Shown: in pieces, positions 57,395-64,000 of the stretch
Position numbering within the stretch: the first letter of the stretch is position 1
How the letters are laid out: the number at the start of each line of letters is the position of its first letter
Assembly: GCA_029215795.1 (NCBI GenBank)
Contig: JARDYH010000002.1
Span: 18,407,001 to 18,471,000, forward strand
DNA length: 64,000 bases
Direction of reading: 5' to 3'
From: Anniella stebbinsi
Lineage: Eukaryota > Chordata > Lepidosauria > Squamata > Anniellidae
Program-made: the position numbers and the translations under genes
The notes under the pieces: model-generated
Told to the model about the DNA's origin: nothing
Seen by the model: only the letters and a program-made list of their open reading frames with translations
The model's database searches: none

Positions 57395-57464
57395 CTGTTC
57401 ACCTGTGAATTTTAAAATACATAGCTTAAATATTAAATACAAGTATCGAATATTCATATCATAT

Positions 57465-57985
57465 AGAATCATAGAATAGTAGAGTTGGGAGGGGCCTATA
57501 AGGCCTTCGAGTCCAACTCCATGCTCAATGCAGGAATCCACCTTAAAGCATCCCTGACATGTGGCTGACCAGCTGCATCTTGAATACCTCTAATGTGGGA
57601 GAGCCCACAACCTCCCTAGGTCACTGGTTCCATTGTCATACTGCTCTAACAGTCAGGAAATTTTTCCTGATGTCCAGCCGGAATCTAGCTTCCTGTAACT
57701 TGAGCTCATTATTCCGTGCCCTGCACTCTGGGATGATCGAGAAGAGATCTGGGCCCTCCTCTGTGTGACAACTTTTCAAGTATTTGAAGAGTGCTATCAT
57801 GTCTCCCCTCAATCTTCTCTTCTCCAGGCTAAACATGCCCAGTTCTTTCAGTCTCTCCTCACAAGGCTTTGTTTCCAGACCCCTGATCATCCTTGTTGCC
57901 CTCCTCTTCACTCCCTCCAGCTTGTCTGCATCCTTCTTGAAGTGTGGAGCCCAGAACCGGACACAATACTCAAATGCTTAAATGA
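57465..57985 (-). mobile_element. CR1 LINE 3' end
   Basis: ATAGAATCATAGAATAGTAG and GAGTTGGGAGGGGCCTATAA open the antisense copy. The minus strand encodes [39 protein letters not shown] and [15 protein letters not shown], the end of CR1 reverse transcriptase, in a still open 91-codon frame. It lies 71 bases upstream of the giant exon acceptor and on the same strand as ALPK2. Confidence 0.9.
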
Positions 57986-58665
57986 GGGATGCACAGACTA
58001 TTTGGCCATAAGGGCCACATGTTGAGTCTGCCAGGGTACCGCAGGCTGCACATACGCATGCACACCCACCCTCTCCTCCCTACTCACTGAGTTCTATGGA
58101 TCGTTGGAGTAGGGTGGAAGAAAAAGCTCTCCCCTCCCCCAGCAATTGCCACCAAGAGTGCTGTTTCTCTGCTACTACTGCCAGCGAGGAAACAGTGATC
58201 TCAGAAACCAGGGAACACTGTTTTTTCTTGATCAGCTAGGCTACAGGAGAAAGTGGGCGAGGTCCTGCTGACTTTTGAGGGCCGCAGGAGTGTCTAAGGA
58301 CTGCAGGTTACACCCCCTGGTCTAAATTTAAATTAATTTCAACACATTTAAATTAAACATACTTTTATTCTCCAGTCGCTATCCGGTGATCTACAGATTA
58401 AAATTCCATGTCCTAAATGGAGAAGTAATCACAATCTCAAAATGACCAAACACTGGTAACTTAAGCAGCACAACGCTACAATACTCAGGTATTCGGAATC
58501 AAACAAATGTTGTTTGTGATATAAGACTGATCAGAATAGAAGGGGAGGGAGCCCAAATCATCAGAAGAACAGGAAAAGAATCATGTAAGAAGGTTTTTTT
58601 GCTGTAACTTTTGCCTCAGGTCTGCTTCGTGCATTACTTCTTAACAGGTACACCCAAAGTATGTT
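57986..58665. other. Intron, no recognised feature
   Basis: AGGGCCACATGTTGAGTC and GGGCCGCAGGAG at 58010-58310 look like a degraded palindromic repeat. No exon for the first half of Ig1 was found here. Confidence 0.4.
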
Positions 58666-58902
58666 TCATGTACCCAATACAATTACAAAATGTTTGTGCA
58701 GGAAACAAGTATTTCTGGCTGTGTGTATCATATAGGTAATGTGAGAAGCACTTATTTGATCTTTTGGCTGTGAACCAAGGTACATGACCACTCTAGAGCT
58801 TTCCCTATAAATTTCGTCCATATGCTCTTTCAGGAACTTCACGACGCTCAAACAACTTTGTAAACTCCTGGGTTTATAAAACAGCTGGTTCAGAGAACTG
58901 CA
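58666..58902 (-). other. Unidentified open frame behind a strong acceptor-like site
   Basis: The minus strand shows tgtttctctttctgcag at about 58917-58901 followed by a frame open for about 78 codons (SLNQLFYKPRSL, LKEHMDEIYRESS, VVMYLGSQPKDQIS). Composition looks protein-like, but I recognise no family and no convincing donor at the end. It is not the expected Ig1 half, as it lacks the Cys and Trp pattern. It may be a chance ORF, an unknown exon or part of a repeat. Confidence 0.2.
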
Positions 58903-58917
58903 GAAAGAGAAACACAC

Positions 58918-59299
58918 AGGAGGAAAAAATACAGCAACTACTTAACATATGTCCCACCTCCCACCCTGTACATTTCCCTTTTGCATGCATGCTGATTTTT
59001 AAATGCACTGTCCCCAATCTGGACATGCTAGTCACACTCATCCCATTAAAATCAATATGACTTAATTTAAAAAGGACAAACTCGTTCCATTGATTTTAAT
59101 GGAACTTAAGAATGACAAATGCTCTCTGGATTCAGGCCAGGGAGTTTAAAGGGAAACACACAGAGATATTCCAGAATGCATACATATGGTGCACACATGT
59201 CCCTCTCGTCTGCAGGCTGAGCTCCCATCCCACTTTTTAGGGATAGCAAGGTCAAGGAGTACCTGTTTGTCAATCTGAAATAGGGGCAGCCAGGTCAGC
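58918..59299. other. Intron or flank, no recognised feature
   Basis: Short perfect inverted match around ATCAATATGACTTAA and ATTGATTTTAATGGAA, otherwise nothing. Confidence 0.35.
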
Positions 59300-61134
59300 T
59301 CTTGAAATTTAGAGGCAAAAGCCTTGGAGCTACAAAAACTCAGTATGCAAGATCTCCTGGTGGCCCGCTCCGTTTTTTTGATTCTGCTACGCTCTTCCGC
59401 ATCTCCAGTTCATTTCCAGGGAGTCACATCCTCTCAATCATAACCATACCCAGAGTATTCACCCTAACCCTAATTAATGACTGAGTGACTCCAGCTACTC
59501 AAACTCGGTATGCAACATCTCCTTGAAGCCTACTCATTCTTTCCAGCCTTGCTGGGCTCTTCTGCATCCCCAATTCATGCGTTTGAAGCCAAACCTCATC
59601 AACCCTAAACCTAATCCAAGAATTAACCCTAACCCTATTTTACCACTGAGAAGTGACTCTAGCTCCTAAAACTTCGTATGAAAGATCTCCTGGTAGCCCA
59701 TTCGTTCTTTCTGGCCCTGCTAGTGTTTTCCGCATTCCCGGTTCATGCCTGGGGAGCCATGTCCCCTCTACCTTAACTAGGGTGACCAACTATCAGGATT
59801 TCCCTGGATTTGTCCTGGTTTTTGTTCTATCCTGGGTGTCAGGGGGGATTTTCTGTAATTTTCTATAATGTCCTGGAAAGACAAGCTTTCCCCTTTAAGG
59901 CCACATTAGCGTGGCTGGAGGGAATGACGAGCTTTCTGGAGGTGGGTTATTTCCCTCCCACTGCTCCAATCAGGCCCTTACAGGGGAAAGTATGTCATTC
60001 CTGGACATTATAGAAAAGGACCCGATTGGAGCAGTGGAGGGTGGGAATGACACACTTTCCCCTCCTCCGCTCCAATTGGGTCCTTTAAAGCAGTGGGGGT
60101 GAATGACATGCTTTCCAGAGGCCCCGGAAAGCCACTTTCCCACCCACCCCCCACCCCACTGAGGGTCCTCTTTTTTGGTTTCCCAAATGTGGTCACCCTA
60201 CCTTAACCCTAATCTGAGAATTAATTCTAACCCTAATTTGCAACTGAGAAGTGACACCTGCAACTAAAACTCAGTATGCAACATCCCCTTGTAGCCTACT
60301 TATTCTTTCTGGCATTCCTAGGCTCTTCTGCATCCCCAGTTCATGCACTGGAAGCCAAACTTCATCAACCCAAACCCTACCCCAAAGAATTAACCCTAAC
60401 CCTATTTTACCACTGAGAAGTGACTCCAGCTATGACAAGTCAGTATGCGACATCTCCTTGTGGCCCACTCATTCTTTCTGGCCCTCCACAGCTTTTCCGC
60501 ATCCCAGGTTCATGTCTTGGAATCCATGTCTCCTCAGCCCTAACCCTAACCTGAGAATTAACCATGACCCTAATTTAATACTGAGAAGTGACTCCAGGTA
60601 CTAAAAGTCCATTTGCAAGATCTCTGTGTGCCCAACTCATTCTTTCTGGCCCTGCTAGGTTCTTCCACATCCCCAGTTGATGACTGCTTAGCCATGGCTC
60701 CTCAACCCTAACCCTAATCTGAGAATTAACTCTAACCCTAGTTTACTACTAATACGTGACTCCAGCTACTTAAAAGTCAGTACGCATCATGTCTAGGTGG
60801 CTTACTAATTCTTTCTGTCCCTGCTATGCTCTTCCGCATCCCTGGTTCATGCCTGAGAAGCCATGCCTCCTCAACCCTAACCCTAACCCAAGGATTAACC
60901 CTAACCCTAAATTGCCACTGAGAAGGGACTCCAGCTTCAAAAACTCAGTATGCAACATCTCCTGGTGGCCCACTTATTCTTTCTGGCCCTCCTAGGCTTT
61001 TCTACATCCTAGTTTCATGCCTGGGGAGCCATGCCTCCTCAACCCTAACCCTAATCTGGGAATTAACTCCAACCCTAATTTACAACTAAGAAGTGACTCC
61101 AACTGCTACAACTCAGTATGCAACATCTCCTGGT
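59300..61134. repeat. 168-bp tandem satellite with embedded CCCTAA telomere-like motifs
   Basis: The marker CTCAGTATGCAACATCTCC and its variants recur at about 59341, 59506, 59674, 60272, 60441, 60609, 60778, 60946 and 61114. Spacing is 165-169 bp once the inserted element at 59778-60200 is subtracted. Each unit also has TTCTTTCTGGCCCT, a TCATGCCTGG-like part and one or two runs of AACCCTAACCCTAA. About ten units are present, with noticeable divergence between them. The 168-bp period is close to nucleosomal spacing, as in many satellites. Confidence 0.9.
59778..60200. mobile_element. hAT-like element inserted in the satellite, 7-8 bp TSD
   Basis: Starts TAGGGTGACCAACTATCAGG and ends CAAATGTGGTCACCCTA. 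CCTTAAC flanks both sides (59771-59777 and 60201-60207). Its ends match the TAGGG family, but the interior is a different sequence with inverted CCAATCGGGTCCTTT-like parts. Confidence 0.85.
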
Positions 61135-61429
61135 GGCAATGGGGAGACAAATGAGTGGGAAATTGCTGTTTGTATTCGATCTAACAGATCCCCATGCACA
61201 TCCTTCCCACCCAAAATGTGTTTCCCAACAACATCGGAACAGACGTGAAAACATTAGGACCTCTCCGAGAGGAAACACAGGCAGTCCTCCCGTTGCCTTT
61301 TTCATTTCTTTCCGAGTTTCGTCCAACTTGCTTTGATTGTTCCTTGATCTTATAACAGTACAGGGACCATCCTTGCTGGGAGTCGGCAATTTTTTATTTC
61401 ATCGTGGCCCAAACCCACTCTTGACAGCT
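61135..61429. other. No recognised feature
   Basis: A 104-codon minus ORF and a 72-codon plus ORF overlap here, with no family match. Confidence 0.35.
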
Positions 61430-61660
61430 CTGGAAAGGAGGACAGGGATCCTGTATCTTTAACAGCTGTCTAGAAAAGCGAATTTCAGCAGGTGTCATTT
61501 CTATGCATGTAGCACCTGGTGAAATTCCTTCTTCATCACAACAGTTAAAGCTGCAGGACATATACTGAATGACCCGATACAGAAGAGGGCAGGTCTCCTG
61601 ATGCTTTAACTGTTGTGATGAAGACAGAATTTCACCAGCTGCTGCATGCATACAAATGAT
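61430..61660. mobile_element. TAGGG-family element, truncated copy
   Basis: GGAAAGGAGGACAGGG at the left, then CTTTAACAGCTGTCTAG, TTCATCACAACAGTTAAAGC and CTTTAACTGTTGTGATGAAG. The right end stops at GCATACAAATGATGG without a TIR. Confidence 0.75.
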
Positions 61661-61717
61661 GGAAGTCAAAAAAGCCAGAGGCAAATGGGTGAAAACGGAG
61701 ATGTGGTTTATTAATAA

Positions 61718-62037
61718 TAGGCTCACCATATGAAAAGGAGGACAGGGCTCGTGTAACTTTAACAGTTGTAGAGAAAAGGGAATTTCAGCCAGTGTCATTT
61801 GTATGCAATTAGTTCCTGATGAAATTCCCTCTTCATCACAACAGTTAAAGTTGCAGGGGCCCTGCCTTCTTCTGTATATGGTCACTCTAGTATAGTGCCT
61901 GCACCTTTAACTGTTGTGATGAAGAGGGAATTTCACCAGGGACTAATTGCATACAAATGACACTGGCTGAAATTCCCTTTTCTCTACAACTGTTAAAGTT
62001 ACATGAGCCCTGTCCTCATTTTCATATGGTCAGCCTA
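61718..62037. mobile_element. TAGGG-family hAT-like element (copy 8), 8-bp TSD
   Basis: Ends TAGGCTCACCATATG and CATATGGTCAGCCTA. TTAATAAT duplicates across it (one T may be shared with the element end). It inserted eight bases from the hammerhead-bearing sequence at 62046. Confidence 0.85.
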
Positions 62038-62045
62038 TTAATAAT

Positions 62046-62091
62046 AACTACCAACACGTTTCAGACCCAAAGGTCCTTCCTCAGGGTAATC
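62046..62091 (-). ncRNA. Hammerhead ribozyme motif (retroelement type)
   Basis: The minus strand, 62091 to 62046, gives stem I GAUUACC, core CUGAGGA, stem II AGGACC-UUU-GGGUCU (one mismatch), core GAAA, then a two-pair stem III A-C/G-U closed by GU, cleavage-site U (GUU), and stem I partner GGUAGUU. All required core bases (CUGANGA, GAAA, A15.1-U16.1, H17) are present. The tiny stem III is typical of hammerheads in Penelope-like elements and retrozymes. Adjacent text (ACACGTTTCAGACC, TTCCTCAGGG) resembles those elements. Activity is not shown, and the minimal stem III usually needs a dimer or tertiary contacts. Confidence 0.6.
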
Positions 62092-62274
62092 TAAAAGAAA
62101 TAATATATTGTATTCTATTTACAAAGACAAAGGGTCATCATTGTCAAACACAATAATTCGTTCAGTATACATTAACATGTTAGAAGTTATTTTAAGTGAA
62201 TCCAAATAAAGAAACTTATTTTTTTAAAAAATGATAGTAAGAAGCTCAAAACATAAAGAAGATCAGAAGATTAC
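62092..62274. other. Probable continuation of the hammerhead-bearing retroelement
   Basis: A/T-rich text after the motif with no ORF. I cannot place the boundary. Confidence 0.35.
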
Positions 62275-62405
62275 GGGTGGGCAAATTGTGGCTCTCCAGA
62301 TGTTTGGGCTAACAACTCCCATCAGCCCTAGCCAGCATAAACAATGGTGAGGGATGATGGAAGGTATAGGCCAAAACATCTTTAGGGTCACAAGTCACTC
62401 ACACC
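62275..62405. mobile_element. hAT-like MITE, CCAGATGT family
   Basis: GGGTGGGCAAATTGTGGCTC and GGCCAAAACATCTTTAGGG bound a palindrome as in 24596. Confidence 0.72.
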
Positions 62406-62846
62406 TGCTTTAGATGAAATTATTGATCCCTGTAATACTAAGTGAACGACCAAGCCAGGTGCTTTATAGTTCTGCTTTGATTTAATTTACAATATCTAAT
62501 ATCTTGTCCTTTCATTCAAAAAGACATATAAAGCTATAGGTAGCTTTAAAGAAAACCCACAGCAGTAGGATGTCAATTCATCCCAATGACATTTGTTAAA
62601 TTCAGCTAACTACACAATCAGATCAAGCAGTTTTTCTTTCCTTTTCCCCCCTATTGTGTGTATAAGCTTCTCTGTTTGAATTTTCTCAAATGTTTCCTGC
62701 AAATGTAATATGAAGTTGCTGTTTGTAATAATGGATGAATCTGTCAGCTTCGCTTTTCCCCATATTTGATTTCCCCCCCAATCACAAATTATTTCCATCC
62801 TGTTTATGCAGAAATTTGTGAATTTTGGTAAGTTCTTATTAAAATC
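62406..62846. repeat. A/T-rich sequence with part of the GGATGAATC dispersed repeat
   Basis: TGGATGAATCTGTCAGCTTC at about 62731 starts a partial copy of the repeat at 16160. A 150-codon minus ORF spans it and the next element and has no family match. Confidence 0.45.
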
Positions 62847-63396
62847 TAGGGCTGTGCACAGATCTCCCTGATTCACTTCGGATCCCAATGTGGACCTTCT
62901 GAATTCAGCCCAATTCACTTCAGATTGATTCAGATCCAGTCCGCCTTGCCTTGGATCCAAATCCGAATCGAGATTTAGATTTCCGAATTGATATTCAGAG
63001 TTTTCATTTTCCCATAGACTTGCGTTGCAAAAATAAATGCCTATAACTTTTTTATTTTTCAAGATAGAAACATGAAAGTTGGAGACCTTACAGATGCAAT
63101 GGACATGCTCATGTGTGCCAAGTCTCAGACAGATCTATGCAGTGGAATTCCTGTAATCCGCTGCTAAAAATATGATTGTTCAGGCAAACAATTCAAAGCA
63201 AAGTGCTGTAACTTTCTCAATTTTCATGAAACAAACATGTAAGTTGGACATATTACAGATGACATGGATGTGTACCAAATTTCAGACCTGTGCAGTGGTA
63301 TTCCTGTAATCCACTTCTAAAAATATGATTTTTCAAGGAAACAAAGCAGCCACTCAAAGCAAAGAGCAATTTGAAGGTGTGTATCAAGCTCACACT
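62847..63396. mobile_element. TAGGGCTGTGCA-family left end and following sequence
   Basis: TAGGGCTGTGCACAG is followed by GATTCAGATCCAGTCC-like repeats as in 26764. The right end is not seen before 63397. AGACCTGTGCAGTGG and CTGTAATCC(A/G)CT(G/T)CTAAAAATATGATT occur twice here (about 63120-63180 and 63285-63335), forming an imperfect direct repeat. Confidence 0.55.
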
Positions 63397-63794
63397 GGCA
63401 GGATCTACACGTCGTCCTCGATGCGCCCTCCCTGCGCCACAAGCTGCTTCGGAGCGCTTCACCCCGCCTAGTGTGGCTCAAGCCTCGGAGGCTCTGCCTG
63501 CGCCCGCGCCGCTGCAGCCACCGCCCTTTTATCCAGGCCAGTCCCGGGGAGGGAGGAGGGAGGGGGGAGGGTTGTAAACAAAAGCCAGCGATTGGGAGAG
63601 GGATTTCCAATTGCTAGCTTTTGTTTACAACCCTCCCTCCTCCCTCCCTGGGACCGGCAGGATGAAAGGGCGGCGGCAGCGTCGAGGGAGCGAGCAGAGC
63701 CTCCGAGGCTTGAGCCACACTAGACGAAGTGCAGCGCTCCAAAGCGGCTTGTGACACAGGGAGGGCGCATCGAGGATGACGTGTAGATCCGGCC
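63397..63794. mobile_element. Large palindromic GC-rich element, 3-bp TSD (ACT)
   Basis: The left arm starts GGCAGGATCTACACGTCG and the right arm ends CGTGTAGATCCGGCC. The two roughly 190-bp arms are inverse complements along their length (CTCAAGCCTCGGAGGCTCTG with CAGAGCCTCCGAGGCTTGAG, GGGTTGTAAACAAAAG with CTTTTGTTTACAACCC). ACT flanks both sides (63394-63396 and 63795-63797). Its end resembles the GGCCAGATCTACACC family. ORFs in it are composition artefacts. Confidence 0.88.
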
Positions 63795-64000
63795 ACTATC
63801 CCTTCCCTAATCTCTGTGTGTTTTTGAAGTGCAAAACTCCCCTACTTCCTTTTGTTTGTTCCGAACCTGCCACATCCTGAGGCGCTTCCCATTCAGAAAA
63901 GAAACAGGGAAAGTTAAAACCTGTCATAGGCTGCCTGCAATTCACACACATTACCTGGCTGGGAGCAATGTGCCTCAGAGATTGAGTCAAAGGTCCCTGG
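63795..64000. other. Window end, no recognised feature
   Basis: No exon for Ig1 or the ALPK2 start could be recognised before the window ends. Confidence 0.4.

Noticed and set aside
57366..57368. GTG as start of the 609-codon frame
   Set aside because: It lies inside the Ig1 G-strand region, and coding continues upstream to the acceptor at 57394. Vertebrate genes rarely start at GTG.
59460..61080. True telomere end
   Set aside because: CCCTAA runs are only two or three units long and sit inside a 168-bp satellite unit in mid-window.
61394..61885. 163-codon minus ORF
   Set aside because: It is a translation of two TAGGG-family palindromic elements. The same peptide pieces recur wherever that element occurs.
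2630..62037. CRISPR-like regular repeats
   Set aside because: The repeated units are dispersed inverted transposons with target duplications, not direct repeats with spacers.
63397..63794. CpG-island promoter
   Set aside because: High GC and CpG content is explained by a palindromic transposon with an ACT duplication. No exon follows.
57400..64000. Search for the first half of Ig domain 1 and the start codon
   Set aside because: No WYK-type Ig C-strand with a cysteine upstream was found on the minus strand. Presumed beyond the right edge.

Overview
The window is vertebrate nuclear DNA, most likely from a squamate reptile. The organism call is an inference. It rests on many CR1 and L2 LINE fragments, a MIR-like SINE, Penelope-like sequence, dense microsatellites and many small DNA-transposon families, with no mammalian SINE seen. 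There are no bacterial-style operons, CRISPR arrays or recognisable tRNA or rRNA genes.

One protein-coding gene is supported: ALPK2 (alpha-kinase 2), on the minus strand. Nine internal coding exons run from 57394 down to 3193. In transcript order they are: the tail of Ig domain 1 with a long acidic region (55635-57394); a second giant low-complexity exon (19356-22305); two exons for Ig domain 2 (16843-16990 and 13774-13901); a 36-base linker (13510-13545); and four alpha-kinase exons (10916-11190, 10704-10792, 6155-6372, 3193-3241). All nine join in frame with GT/AG ends, giving about 5.65 kb of coding sequence (about 1,884 codons). The first half of Ig1 with the start codon, and the C-terminal end of the kinase, were not found. 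They probably lie beyond the right and left edges.

The introns, including a 33-kb one between the two giant exons, are filled with mobile elements. Many insertions can be dated relative to each other by nesting and target-site duplications (TSDs). Two kinds of TIR element stand out. hAT-like families leave 8-bp duplications; one of them, the TAGGG/CCCTA family, folds as a hairpin inside a hairpin. Several GC- or CpG-rich families leave 3-bp duplications. CR1 and L2 copies are 5'-truncated 3' ends, except one fragment (35450-36510) that keeps the endonuclease SDH motif.

The most notable signals are: a complete hammerhead-ribozyme core on the minus strand at 62046-62091; a degenerate relative inside a Penelope-like insertion at 26835-28284, itself nested in a hAT-like element with an intact TSD; a 168-bp tandem satellite with telomere-like CCCTAA motifs in the units (59300-61134); a microsatellite that forms the 3' splice-site tract of the first ALPK2 kinase exon; and a near-identical inverted repeat pair that brackets the kinase exons.
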